This document shows, piece after piece, positions 24,560 through 37,234 of a DNA stretch of 64,000 bases. Source of the DNA: DAIOXA01 sp050949165 (lineage in GTDB: Bacteria > Bacillota > Proteinivoracia > UBA4975). The notes beneath the pieces were generated by a model. That model had not been told where the DNA came from. It worked only from the letters and a program-made list of their open reading frames with translations, and made no database searches. The stretch spans positions 62,001 to 126,000 of the forward strand of contig JBMNFF010000009.1 of assembly GCA_050949165.1 (NCBI GenBank), read 5' to 3'. The position numbers and the translations under genes were made by a program. Numbering within the stretch: position 1 is the stretch's first letter; each line of letters opens with the position of its first letter.

Positions 24560-24834
24560 TCTTGGCCGTGCTAGATGGGGAGGTAGCGGTGCCCTGTACC
24601 TGCAACCCGCTATAGCAGGATTGAATGCCCGCGTTGAGGCATTCAGCTGTGGGGTCCGGTTCCGGCAAGGGGCGTTGACGGTCGGGTCCTGGGCAATTGG
24701 CCTCTGTGAACCCCGTCAGATCCGGGAGGAAGCAGCGGTAAGCAGATGTGCCAATGTGCCCCAGGTCAGCCTGTCCCGAGTTACCTACCGGAGTGCCGCC
24801 TGGAGTTGGATGTCGAAAGCGGGGCACGGCCAAA
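24560..24834 (+). ncRNA. ffs: signal recognition particle RNA, large bacterial type
   Basis: The ends pair (GGCCGTGC at 24564-24571 with GCACGGCC at 24824-24831). The conserved domain IV is visible as GTCAGATCCGGGAGGAAGCA, where the Ffh-binding loops and GGAA-type tetraloop lie, and the 5' part has the Alu-domain helices of the about 270-nt Firmicute form. Position before dnaX matches Bacillus scr. The exact termini are estimated. Confidence 0.93.
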
Positions 24835-24846
24835 TAATTGCCAAAA

Positions 24847-24874
24847 AACAATCGCAGCAGCGGTTGTTTTTTTT
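24847..24874 (+). terminator. Rho-independent terminator after SRP RNA
   Basis: AAACAATCGC-type arm pairs with GCGGTTGTT (9 bp, one G-T) around AGCA, followed by a run of eight or more T. Confidence 0.92.
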
Positions 24875-24924
24875 GCATCTATATGGAAACATACAGTATA
24901 ATACCTGAGGGAGGAGGAGTAAAA

Positions 24925-26283
24925 ATGGGTTACCAGTCGCTGTATCGCAGATACCGTCCCCAGGGTTTTGCCCAGGGTTTTGTGGGGCAGGAGCATATCG
25001 TAAGGACCCTTCAAAACAGCCTGACCAGCGGGCGGCTTGGCCACGCCTATCTCTTTTCCGGGCCCCGGGGCACGGGCAAGACCACCACTGCGAAGATCAT
25101 GGCCAAGGCGGTGAACTGTCTCAGCTCGACCAAACCCGTTTCTGAGCCTTGTAATCAGTGCGAGCTTTGCCTGGCAGTAAATGACGGCAGCGCCATGGAC
25201 GTAATCGAGATGGATGCCGCCACCAACCGTGGCATTGAGGAGGTCAGAGATCTGCGGGATCGCGTGAAATACGCACCGGCCTTGGCCAGATACAAGGTTT
25301 ATATAATTGACGAGGTCCATATGTTGACCACCGAGGCCTTTAACGCCCTCCTCAAAACCCTGGAGGAACCTCCTGCCCACGTCATATTTATTATGGCTAC
25401 CACCGAGCCCCAGAAATTGCCGGCCACCATTGTTTCCCGGTGTCAGCGCTTTGATTTCCGGCCCCTGACCGAAGCGATGATTGCAGAGCATTTGCAGCAA
25501 GTTGCTCAGCAGGCTGGGGCCTCTTTGGACCCGGAGAGCGCCAGACTCCTGGCCTTTCGCGCCCAGGGTGGAATGCGAGATGCCCTGGGTTTATTAGAGC
25601 AGGTCATATCTTATACCAATGGGGAAATACAACCCGATGATGTGTGGCAAGCTCTGGGCGCCATCGATAAAACCAGTCTTATCGACCTTGCCAATGCCCT
25701 CCATTCCAGGGATATTGGCCTGACCTTGCGCTTATTTGATCAGTTCGGCGCCATGGGTATCGACTATCGCCAGCTCCTCTCAGATCTCCTGGAGCTATTG
25801 CGGCAGAGCTTGCTGGAGGCTTTGAATGCCAGGCCCAGAGCCAAAACGGCCCTGCGCATTCAGGATGCCAGCGCCATCATGTACTTAATGGACGCCGTTG
25901 CAGTCTCCCTTCAGGATAGTCGGCGTTGGGCCCACCCCCGCATGGCGGCTGAGCTTATGGCGATAAAACTATGCCTCCAGCAACCGGCGCCGGTTGTTCA
26001 GGCCAAGGGAGAAGAGTCCTCCCCTAAGTCCGAAGAAGCAGAGCTGCCGCCGGAAAGGTGGCAGGAGGTGCTGGCACAGGTAAAGAGGGAGAGCATTACT
26101 TCCCATGCTTGGCTAAAGGAAGCCAACGCCCTTTTGGAGGGTGGAAACCTGGTCCTGGAATATCCGGAGAACTATAGATTGCACTGCGACAACGTCGTCA
26201 AACCTGAGCATCGCCAGGTTATTGTCCCGGCCATCAAACAGGTGCTGGGGCTGGATCAGTTCAAGGTTCGCATTAAAGAATAA
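24925..26283 (+). CDS. dnaX: DNA polymerase III gamma/tau subunit
   Basis: AAA+ clamp-loader subunit. The 452-aa protein has Walker A GPRGTGKTT, a zinc module with C-x8-CNQCELC, the DEVHML Walker B and SRC sensor, and a C-terminal domain that probably binds the polymerase. It is about 100 residues shorter than Bacillus DnaX, mostly in the linker after the AAA+ core (about residues 355-385). I see no slippery heptamer that would give a separate gamma form. ATG start at 24925 with GGAGGAGG upstream; an in-frame ATG in the SRP terminator is not used. Confidence 0.96.
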   Translation: MGYQSLYRRYRPQGFAQGFVGQEHIVRTLQNSLTSGRLGHAYLFSGPRGTGKTTTAKIMAKAVNCLSSTKPVSEPCNQCELCLAVNDGSAMDVIEMDAATNRGIEEVRDLRDRVKYAPALARYKVYIIDEVHMLTTEAFNALLKTLEEPPAHVIFIMATTEPQKLPATIVSRCQRFDFRPLTEAMIAEHLQQVAQQAGASLDPESARLLAFRAQGGMRDALGLLEQVISYTNGEIQPDDVWQALGAIDKTSLIDLANALHSRDIGLTLRLFDQFGAMGIDYRQLLSDLLELLRQSLLEALNARPRAKTALRIQDASAIMYLMDAVAVSLQDSRRWAHPRMAAELMAIKLCLQQPAPVVQAKGEESSPKSEEAELPPERWQEVLAQVKRESITSHAWLKEANALLEGGNLVLEYPENYRLHCDNVVKPEHRQVIVPAIKQVLGLDQFKVRIKE

Positions 26284-26302
26284 TGAAGAGGGAGTGAAGG
26301 AA

Positions 26303-26620
26303 ATGGTTGGCGGAATGGGAAAGGCAATGAAGCAGATTCAGAAGATGCAGGCAGATATGAAGAAAATGCAGGAGGAGTTGGAGCACAAGTCAGTATCGGC
26401 CACAGCAGGGGGCGGCGTGGTCGAGGTCACCGTCAACGGGCACCGCAAAGTCCTGGACATAATGATTAAACCGGAGGTTGTAGACCCCGATGATATCGAA
26501 ACTCTCCAGGATCTGCTGCAGGCGGCAGTAAACGAGGCCCTGCGCAAAGCAGAGGAACTGGCTGCAGCCGAATTACAGAAGATCACTGGCGGATTGCAGT
26601 TGCCGCCGGGGTTGTTCTGA
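26303..26620 (+). CDS. ybaB: nucleoid-associated protein YbaB/EbfC
   Basis: 105-aa member of the YbaB/EbfC family of small dimeric DNA-binding proteins. The N-terminal part is rich in Met, Lys and Gln (MGKAMKQIQKMQADMKKMQ), followed by the conserved VEVTVNGHRKVLDI strand segment and a C-terminal helix. ATG at 26303, with GGGAGTGAAGG upstream. dnaX-ybaB-recR is a widely conserved operon. Confidence 0.94.
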   Translation: MVGGMGKAMKQIQKMQADMKKMQEELEHKSVSATAGGGVVEVTVNGHRKVLDIMIKPEVVDPDDIETLQDLLQAAVNEALRKAEELAAAELQKITGGLQLPPGLF

Positions 26621-26622
26621 GC

Positions 26623-27219
26623 ATGCGCTATTATGACAGTCTTGCCCGTTTGATTGCTCAATTTCAGAAACTGCCCGGCATTGGCAATAAGACGGCGCAA
26701 CGTCTGGCCTTTCACATTCTCAAGATGCCTGAAAGCGAAGTGCGCAATTTCGCCGCCGCCCTGGTTGAAGCCAGGGCAAAGCTGCTCACCTGCAGTCGCT
26801 GCGGCAACATGACCGATACAGATCCTTGCCCCATCTGTACAGATACCCGACGAAATCCCAGATATATATGTGTTGTTCAAGAACCCCGGGACATCTTGGC
26901 TTTGGAGCGGACCAATGAATACAAGGGACACTACCACGTCCTCAATGGCGCAATTTCTCCCCTGGACGGGATCGGCCCCGATCAGTTAAATATTAAACCG
27001 CTTTTATCCCGGTTGGAGGCGGATAAACCCGAGGAAGTAATTATTGCCACCAATCCCAATGTGCAAGGGGAGGCCACCGCCATGTACTTGGCGCGGCTCC
27101 TAAAACCCCTGGACGTAAAGGTAACCCGGATTGCCCACGGGCTTCCCGTAGGCGGAGATTTGGAATATGCCGATGAAATGACCCTGGCCAAGGCTTTGGA
27201 AGGCAGGACGCAATTATAA
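26623..27219 (+). CDS. recR: recombination mediator RecR
   Basis: Works with RecF and RecO to load RecA on gapped DNA. The 198-aa protein has the helix-hairpin-helix (KLPGIGNKTAQRLAFHIL), the four-cysteine zinc finger CSRCGNMTDTDPCPIC and a TOPRIM domain beginning CVVQEPRDI, ending with the Walker-B-like C-terminal segment. It starts with ATG at 26623, two bases after the ybaB stop, and is closed by a strong terminator. Confidence 0.97.
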   Translation: MRYYDSLARLIAQFQKLPGIGNKTAQRLAFHILKMPESEVRNFAAALVEARAKLLTCSRCGNMTDTDPCPICTDTRRNPRYICVVQEPRDILALERTNEYKGHYHVLNGAISPLDGIGPDQLNIKPLLSRLEADKPEEVIIATNPNVQGEATAMYLARLLKPLDVKVTRIAHGLPVGGDLEYADEMTLAKALEGRTQL

Positions 27220-27243
27220 ATCCGCATTCTGCGGATTTTTTGT
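27218..27243 (+). terminator. Rho-independent terminator after recR
   Basis: AAATCCGCA (27218-27226) and TGCGGATTT (27230-27238) form a 9-bp stem around TTC, followed by more T residues. The recR stop codon lies at its edge. Confidence 0.92.
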
Positions 27244-27302
27244 TTATTAAAGAAGATTGCGGGCAATAATAGTGGTCAAACGAGCACAGAGGTGGTTTGA
27301 CG

Positions 27303-27551
27303 GTGTTTGCATCGGCAAGGATAAAGTTAAAAGCCTGGTTCGAAAAGCACAATCGGCCGGAGGCCCTCTTAAAGGCTCGGCCTCAGCCCACGTTACGGGA
27401 ATTGGCCGAAGAGGCTAAGAAAGAATGGCGCCAGGCCATGGCCTATTTCGAGCATGTCAAGGACCGGGAGCTGGTGGATTATGCCATAAAAAATTTAGAG
27501 GCTGCCGAGAAGAGGTACAATTATCTTTTAAGGCAACTGAGGGAACACTAA
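27303..27551 (+). CDS. yaaL: DUF2508 family protein (YaaL-like)
   Basis: 82-aa, highly charged, predicted helical protein that matches the DUF2508/YaaL family by position and by the motif LVDYAIKNLEAAEKRYNYLLR. In Bacillus yaaL is followed by bofA; here bofA is absent. The GTG at 27303 is chosen because AGGTGG lies 7 nt upstream. Function unknown. A weak CCTGC/GCAGG hairpin with TTATTTTT follows the stop codon. Confidence 0.8.
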   Translation: MFASARIKLKAWFEKHNRPEALLKARPQPTLRELAEEAKKEWRQAMAYFEHVKDRELVDYAIKNLEAAEKRYNYLLRQLREH

Positions 27552-27579
27552 GCCTGCTGCTGCAGGTTATTTTTGTCCC

Positions 27580-27609
27580 TTGACTAAATTTTTGCGTATC
27601 TGTTATACT
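27580..27609 (+). promoter_or_regulatory. sigma-A promoter for the P-loop/oxidoreductase operon
   Basis: TTGACT (27580-27585), 18-bp spacer, TATACT (27604-27609). The leader to the first start codon is about 90-115 nt and contains a small palindrome GTTGT-TAT-ACAAC (27686-27698) that could be an operator. Confidence 0.75.
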
Positions 27610-27706
27610 TGTCCATGGTTGTATGTTTCACTAAAGCGATGAGGTAATTCCTAGGCATGCAAAACCTGTTACATTCTTTTTAGGGGTTGTTATACAACAG
27701 TATTCC

Positions 27707-28390
27707 GTGTTGGGGGGCTGTAATAAAACAGTGCGAATTGTCGAAGCCTTTGTCGGCGAATACGCCAGCGGAAAGAGTGAAAATGCCATTAACCGGAGCC
27801 TTGAGCTTTTGGAGCAAGGCCAGGTTACTACAATTGTAGATTTGGATACAGTTGAACCTTTTTATACCTTGAGGCCGTTAAAGAAGCAGTTGGAAGAACG
27901 GGGACTCAGGGTAATCGCCTGGGCGCCCGAGGAAACAATGGGATTGGGCGAGGCGGGATCCCTCATTAACCAAGAGATGATCTGGGCTCTGCGCAACGAA
28001 GGCAATATTATCCTCGATGTCGGCTACGGAGTGCATGGAGCAAAAATTTTTAACCTTATCGAAGGGGCGGACACCGACCCGGATTTAAAGATCTATGTCG
28101 TCGTCAATATTACCCGCCCCATCACTGCCTCCAAGGAAGATATCGTGGAGTACGTCCGGTCCCTGGGGCATGTTGACGGCTTAATCAACAATACTCACCT
28201 CGGCGACGAAACCAGCAAGGAAATAATCGAGGAAGGTTCTCGGGTGGTGACAGAAGCCGCCAGAGAGCTGGGGGTTCCGGTGGTGTACACCGCAGTGGTT
28301 GAGGACTTGGCCGATAAATTTGGCGACAGGGACAGCATGGGCAATCCGGTCAAGATTCTAAAACGGTTCATGCCCGCTGCGTTTTGGTAA
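27707..28390 (+). CDS. P-loop protein of unknown function upstream of oxidoreductase genes
   Basis: I do not recognise a named family. The 227-aa protein has a P-loop GEYASGKSE near its N-terminus, a following strand IVDLDTVEPF resembling the second acidic motif of MinD/SIMIBI-type NTPases, a Walker-B-like stretch NIILDVGYGVHGAKIF, and VVVNITRP, which may carry base-recognition residues. It has no signal peptide or membrane segment. The start is uncertain: GTG 27707 gives 227 aa, GTG 27731 gives MRIVEAFVGEYASGK. It is the first gene of a transcript running toward the oxidoreductase subunits, with a hairpin between them, which suggests a role in their assembly, cofactor supply or regulation. 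That role is inference. Confidence 0.75.
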   Translation: MLGGCNKTVRIVEAFVGEYASGKSENAINRSLELLEQGQVTTIVDLDTVEPFYTLRPLKKQLEERGLRVIAWAPEETMGLGEAGSLINQEMIWALRNEGNIILDVGYGVHGAKIFNLIEGADTDPDLKIYVVVNITRPITASKEDIVEYVRSLGHVDGLINNTHLGDETSKEIIEEGSRVVTEAARELGVPVVYTAVVEDLADKFGDRDSMGNPVKILKRFMPAAFW

Positions 28391-28395
28391 GACGA

Positions 28396-28418
28396 ACCGG
28401 CTTACACCGGTCTTTTTA
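28396..28418 (+). terminator. hairpin between the P-loop gene and korA
   Basis: ACCGG and CCGGT arms around a 6-nt loop, followed by CTTTTT. The 5-bp stem is short, so it may act as a partial terminator allowing read-through. Confidence 0.65.
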
Positions 28419-28453
28419 CAAATAGTTTTAAATCTAACAGGAGGTGTGTTGTC

Positions 28454-29542
28454 ATGAGTGAAAAGCCTGTAAAGGGCGAAAAGCGAGTGTTCATGACAGG
28501 CAACGAAGTATGCGCCTGGGCAGCACTGGCTGCAGAAGCGGATATCATGTACGGATATCCCATCACTCCACAAAATGAGATCATGCACTATTGGACTCGT
28601 CTTGCGCCGAGGTTTGGGAGAAAGTTCCTGCAGACCGAAGACGAGATCTCCGCAGGGTTTACCACCGTTGGCGGGGTAATGGCTGGCAAGCGTGCCTTTT
28701 CAGCTACTGCCGGTCCTGGAAACGTCCTGTTCCAGGAATCCATGTCCATGGCTGAAATGATGCGTATTCCCACCGTCATGGTTATCACCCAGCGGGGTGG
28801 CCCATCCACCGCAACCGTTATTTATTCCCAGCAGGAGGTAACCCTGACCACATATGGCGGCAACGGGGAAGGGTTCCGGGTGGTATACTCCACCGCAGGT
28901 CACCAAGACCTATACGACTACACAATCAAAGCTTTCAACACTGCTTGGAAGTACCGGTTCCCCACCTTTGTCCTGGGTGACGGGTACCAGGCTAAAATGC
29001 GCGAGCCTTTGACCATCTACGATCCCGCCGAGCGCGGCATCGAAATGGTCAAGACTGAACCCATGGTCGGCCTGCCGGGAATGCCTGGCGTCAATCGTCC
29101 CACCAGCTATCAGCGCAACACCTATAACACCGAGGCCGAGTTATATGAAGCTGTAATGGATATCGCCAAGGCCTACGAAAAAGCTATTCCCGAACTGGTC
29201 GAGTGGCAAGAATTTGGTACCGACGGGGAAATGGATGTCTTGATTCTGGCCCACGGCGTAGTTTCCCGGGCTGCTCAGGGCGCCTTGGATATGCTCAAGG
29301 GAGAAGATATCAAGGTCGGCCATTTCCGCCCTGTAACCCTCAGGCCTATGCCCGTGGAGCAGTTGCGCAAGGCCGCAGCCAAAGCCAAGAAAATCCTCGT
29401 GGTTGAATCAGCATATGGTCAGTTCCTCAAGTTGGTCAAAGATTCGCTGTACGGCATGGATAAGCCCATCGAAACCATCCTCCGTCCCGGTGTCGGCATC
29501 ACTGCTGAAGAAATCGCGGACAGGATAAAGGAAGGGAGGTAA
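28454..29542 (+). CDS. korA: 2-oxoacid:ferredoxin oxidoreductase, alpha subunit
   Basis: Alpha subunit of a four-subunit enzyme that oxidatively decarboxylates a 2-oxoacid to its acyl-CoA with ferredoxin as electron acceptor, or runs in reverse. The 362-aa protein has the pyrimidine-binding domain (YGYPITPQNEIMHYW, ATAGPGNVLFQESMSMAEMM) and the transketolase C-terminal domain (VLILAHGVVSRAA). The substrate (2-oxoglutarate, 2-oxoisovalerate or another) cannot be fixed from sequence alone. ATG at 28454 with GGAGGTG upstream. Confidence 0.88.
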   Translation: MSEKPVKGEKRVFMTGNEVCAWAALAAEADIMYGYPITPQNEIMHYWTRLAPRFGRKFLQTEDEISAGFTTVGGVMAGKRAFSATAGPGNVLFQESMSMAEMMRIPTVMVITQRGGPSTATVIYSQQEVTLTTYGGNGEGFRVVYSTAGHQDLYDYTIKAFNTAWKYRFPTFVLGDGYQAKMREPLTIYDPAERGIEMVKTEPMVGLPGMPGVNRPTSYQRNTYNTEAELYEAVMDIAKAYEKAIPELVEWQEFGTDGEMDVLILAHGVVSRAAQGALDMLKGEDIKVGHFRPVTLRPMPVEQLRKAAAKAKKILVVESAYGQFLKLVKDSLYGMDKPIETILRPGVGITAEEIADRIKEGR

Positions 29543-29547
29543 ACATT

Positions 29548-30315
29548 ATGACTCAGGAAAACAAAGTACTTTCCCCCAATATGCCCAAGTGTTGGAACCC
29601 CGACACCAAACCCCATAAATTTTGCCCGGGTTGCGGTCACGGCTTGGTTCTTAAAATGCTCGGCGAAGCCATCGACGAGCTGGGTATTCAGGATAAAACC
29701 GTTTTCGGCTGCGATATTGGCTGCTCTCTGCTGTCCTGGGACTTCTTCAATATAGATTCTGTCCAGACCCACCACGGCAGAACCACTCCGGTAATGACCG
29801 GTATCAAGCGGGCTCGCCCTGAGCTGATTACCATCGCGTACATGGGAGACGGCGGCGGCTACGCCATCGGTTCCCAGCACCTGGTCAACGCCGCTACCCG
29901 TAACGAAAAGGTTACCGTCATCTTGGTCAACAACACCAACTACGGTATGACCGGCGGTCAGATGGCTCCCACCACCCTGCCCGGACAGAAGACCGAGACG
30001 ACTCCCTATGGACGCGATCCCGAGCAGACAGGATACCCCACCTTGGGTCCGGAAATGGTCGCCGCCATTACCAGAGAGGGCGCCTATGTTGCCCGGGGCA
30101 GCATTGCAAACCTGCGTCAGTTAAAGAAATTTATCAAAAAAGCCCTTCAGAATCAGCTTGACGGCAACGGCTTCTCCTTTGTAGAGGCTCTGTCCAGTTG
30201 TCCTACTAACTGGAGAACAAATGCCGAAGCCACCTGGCATTTTGTTGAAAAAGATATGGCCGAATACTTCCACGTAGGGGAGTTTAAGGTTCCCGGCCAA
30301 AAGGAGGAGAAGTAA
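29548..30315 (+). CDS. korB: 2-oxoacid:ferredoxin oxidoreductase, beta (TPP-binding) subunit
   Basis: 255-aa thiamine-pyrophosphate subunit. The TPP motif runs from GDGGGYAIGSQH to LVNNTNYGMTGGQ. The N-terminal KFCPGCGHGLVLKM and CDIGCSL segments carry cysteines typical of this family, which may ligate an iron-sulfur cluster. It begins five bases after korA ends (GGGAGG upstream) and forms the catalytic core with it. Confidence 0.92.
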   Translation: MTQENKVLSPNMPKCWNPDTKPHKFCPGCGHGLVLKMLGEAIDELGIQDKTVFGCDIGCSLLSWDFFNIDSVQTHHGRTTPVMTGIKRARPELITIAYMGDGGGYAIGSQHLVNAATRNEKVTVILVNNTNYGMTGGQMAPTTLPGQKTETTPYGRDPEQTGYPTLGPEMVAAITREGAYVARGSIANLRQLKKFIKKALQNQLDGNGFSFVEALSSCPTNWRTNAEATWHFVEKDMAEYFHVGEFKVPGQKEEK

Positions 30316-30316
30316 G

Positions 30317-30976
30317 TTGGCAATTAAGATAGCTCTTGCCGGCGAAGGTGGCCAGGGTGTACAGGTCATTGCCAACATTCTGGCGGAAGCTGCCAATGCT
30401 GAGGGTAAAGAGGCCATCTACATTCCCAACTTCGGTGTAGAACAGCGCGGCGGCGTCTCCATTGCCTACGTTCAGATCGATGACAAGCGGATTGGCTCTC
30501 CCAAGTTCTCCAAAGCTGATATCGTTGTCGCTTTGAGCAACAGGGCCGTTGACCGCACTCGTCGTTATGTCGACCAAAGGACAACCTTTGTCTATGACGA
30601 TTCATTGGTCCAGGCTGCTGAAATTGATGAGCACGCCATGGGAATCCAGGCTGTCGAAGCGGATCCCCGGTCCCAGCGGCGCACCGAAGTTGTCGACGAC
30701 AGCAAGGAAAAAGTTACCGTTAAACTTCCCGACAATGCCGCCAATGTAATCGCCATTTCCGCCAATGATATCGCCAAGAACGAGCTCCATCCCAGGGTCT
30801 TCAATATCATCATCTTGGGTGCCGTTCTCAAAGCTACCGAAGTTGTTCCACTAGAGCGGATCAAGGCCGCCATTGAGGAAAAACTGGGTGATAAATTCGA
30901 GAAGAATCCCGAATTAAGAGACCTCAACTATAAGGCTCTGGAAAAAGGCATGAGCCTGGTCGAGCGTGTGGTTTAG
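30317..30976 (+). CDS. korC: 2-oxoacid:ferredoxin oxidoreductase, gamma subunit
   Basis: 219-aa gamma subunit, with the family N-terminus IKIALAGEGGQGVQVIANILAEAA and the conserved NFGVEQRGGVSIAYVQID. TTG start at 30317 with AAGGAGGAGA upstream, one base after the korB stop. It is somewhat longer than typical about 180-aa KorC proteins; the extra lies in a central segment (residues about 110-140). Gamma being a separate gene defines the four-subunit class. Confidence 0.9.
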   Translation: MAIKIALAGEGGQGVQVIANILAEAANAEGKEAIYIPNFGVEQRGGVSIAYVQIDDKRIGSPKFSKADIVVALSNRAVDRTRRYVDQRTTFVYDDSLVQAAEIDEHAMGIQAVEADPRSQRRTEVVDDSKEKVTVKLPDNAANVIAISANDIAKNELHPRVFNIIILGAVLKATEVVPLERIKAAIEEKLGDKFEKNPELRDLNYKALEKGMSLVERVV

Positions 30977-30989
30977 GGGGTGAACGGAT

Positions 30990-31250
30990 ATGACTGAAGT
31001 AGCTAAGAAAAAAGCCATTTCTCAACCCGGTAAGCGGGCCAGCTTCAACATGTTCCCCGATCTCTGTAAAGGGTGCGGTCTGTGTATACAAAAATGCCCG
31101 GTTAATATCATCGTTTGGTCCAAGGACCTGGGCGTTTATGGGACCCCCGCTGTGCGCACCAGCGACCAGGATAAGTGCATCGCCTGTAAGATCTGTGAAG
31201 GCGTATGTCCCGACGCCGCCATTCTCATCGTCAAAAACGAGACCAAGTAA
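30990..31250 (+). CDS. korD: 2-oxoacid:ferredoxin oxidoreductase, delta (2x[4Fe-4S]) subunit
   Basis: 86-aa ferredoxin-like subunit with two complete 4Fe-4S motifs, CKGCGLCIQKCP and CIACKICEGVCP. It passes electrons from the TPP site to soluble ferredoxin. In this operon it follows gamma, so the order is alpha-beta-gamma-delta. A strong hairpin lies beyond the stop codon. The reduced ferredoxin could feed the hydrogenase encoded 6 kb downstream. Confidence 0.92.
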   Translation: MTEVAKKKAISQPGKRASFNMFPDLCKGCGLCIQKCPVNIIVWSKDLGVYGTPAVRTSDQDKCIACKICEGVCPDAAILIVKNETK

Positions 31251-31258
31251 GTCTGCCA

Positions 31259-31290
31259 AGGGGGCGCATCGGAGATGTGCCCCCTGGTTT
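31259..31290 (+). terminator. hairpin after the oxidoreductase operon
   Basis: A 12-bp stem from AGGGGGCGCATC (31259-31270) and GATGTGCCCCCT (31274-31285) with one G-T pair and a GGA loop. The following tract is only GGTTT, so termination may be incomplete or factor-assisted. Confidence 0.7.
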
Positions 31291-31368
31291 CCTCAACTCC
31301 TTCCGGCACTGACGACCAGAAAGTTTCCTGGAGTTTTTTGGGAACATTATCCAGGTAGTTTTTAGCAG

Positions 31369-31397
31369 TTGACAAAGAAAATTTCATGTGCTAAATT
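31369..31397 (+). promoter_or_regulatory. rRNA operon promoter
   Basis: A perfect TTGACA (31369-31374), then TAAATT (31392-31397) after 17 bp as the best -10. The rest of 31291-31523 is leader, with the 16S processing strand at 31444-31463. Confidence 0.7.
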
Positions 31398-31523
31398 ATA
31401 AAAGTCGCTGCCAGCACAGAGCGACGGCGTTCTTTGAAAACTGAACAGTGTTTAGAAGAGCGGGTCGGTTGAACTATCAACCAACTCAAGATTCTATTAG
31501 AGTCTCAAGATCGAGCTCTTAGT

Positions 31524-36424
<4,901 letters not shown>

Positions 36425-36456
36425 CAAACTAAGCATTACGCGTTCCTGTGTCAGTT

Positions 36457-36570
<114 letters not shown>

Positions 36571-36573
<3 letters not shown>

Positions 36574-36610
36574 CAAAAAACCGCTCATTGGAGCGGTTTT
36601 TTTTTTGATC
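36571..36610 (+). terminator. Rho-independent terminator of the rRNA operon
   Basis: GATCAAAAAACCGCTC pairs with GAGCGGTTTTTT...GATC around ATTG; the T run has ten residues. The symmetrical A and T flanks make it potentially bidirectional. Confidence 0.95.
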
Positions 36611-37118
36611 AGGAATCATGGAATTTTCAAAAGCGGTGCCCTGGTTTACTTTTAATATGGGAAGGATTATCGCATTCTTTGCTCTTCCCGGGTTTTGAAA
36701 TTATATCGGCTATCATACAGCAGGCTCTTTCCTTTAGCACTGCGAAGAGCAAATCCATAATCCAGAAGAAACCGGACAATGCAGGCTGGCTAGAACTCAT
36801 TCCAGACCCATGGACCTTCCCTTCTGCCGTGCAAATTATAGAGCATATTGACTAACGGGTCGAGGCTGCCTTATAGACGTCTTCAGCCCAACGACGGTGA
36901 AAAGGTGGGAACGGAAAACTGAGCCGATAAGGAGCTCCGTGTAAAGCCCCATGAATATCAGGCTTTTTGCCCTGGGTCATTTGAAAGCCGGCAGTTTTTG
37001 CCCGTTGTCGATTGTTGTCGAAAAAGGAGGCGTCAACGGTGAGTATAAGAGTATATATTGCGAAGAGGACAAGATGTTGACGTCTTGCCAAGTATTTAAA
37101 GATGTTTGCTCAAAAGGC
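36611..37118. other. gene-poor gap with possible gene remnants
   Basis: No convincing gene. A frame at 36620-36855 on the plus strand encodes FEIISAIIQQALSFS...WTFPSAVQIIEHID without a start or ribosome site and may be a decayed gene. A 79-codon minus-strand frame at 36852-37091 is equally unsupported. A 13-codon frame at 37039-37080 (MSIRVYIAKRTRC) has an ideal AAAGGAGG site 8 nt upstream. GGCGTCAAC (37029-37037) and GTTGACGTC (37076-37084) are near-perfect inverted repeats around it. Confidence 0.4.
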
Positions 37119-37147
37119 TTGAAAGTAAAAAGCAAACAGTGTATAGT
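37119..37147 (+). promoter_or_regulatory. sigma-A promoter of the hydrogenase operon
   Basis: TTGAAA (37119-37124), exactly 17 bp, TATAGT (37142-37147). The transcript would start near 37154, giving a leader of about 80 nt. Confidence 0.8.
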
Positions 37148-37156
37148 GGGCATGGG

Positions 37157-37174
37157 TTGTGAATTATATCACTT
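37157..37174. promoter_or_regulatory. candidate Rex (NADH-sensing repressor) operator
   Basis: TTGTGAATTATATCACTT has one perfect Rex half-site (TTGTGAA), a 4-bp spacer and a weak second half with TCAC. It lies just downstream of the predicted start point, where repression would work. Rex control of NADH-linked hydrogenases is known in Clostridia, but this match is imperfect. Confidence 0.35.
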
Positions 37175-37234
37175 TCTTTTTTAAAGAATAAGTGAAACAG
37201 TTCACATGTACTGTGACAGAAAGGACGGGGAGCT

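Noticed and set aside
24925..26283. Programmed frameshift producing gamma from dnaX
   Set aside because: No A-rich slippery heptamer followed by a hairpin was visible in the expected region.
36951..37184. 77-codon ORF upstream of the hydrogenase operon
   Set aside because: No ribosome site, runs through the predicted promoter and Rex-like site, and has no recognisable family.
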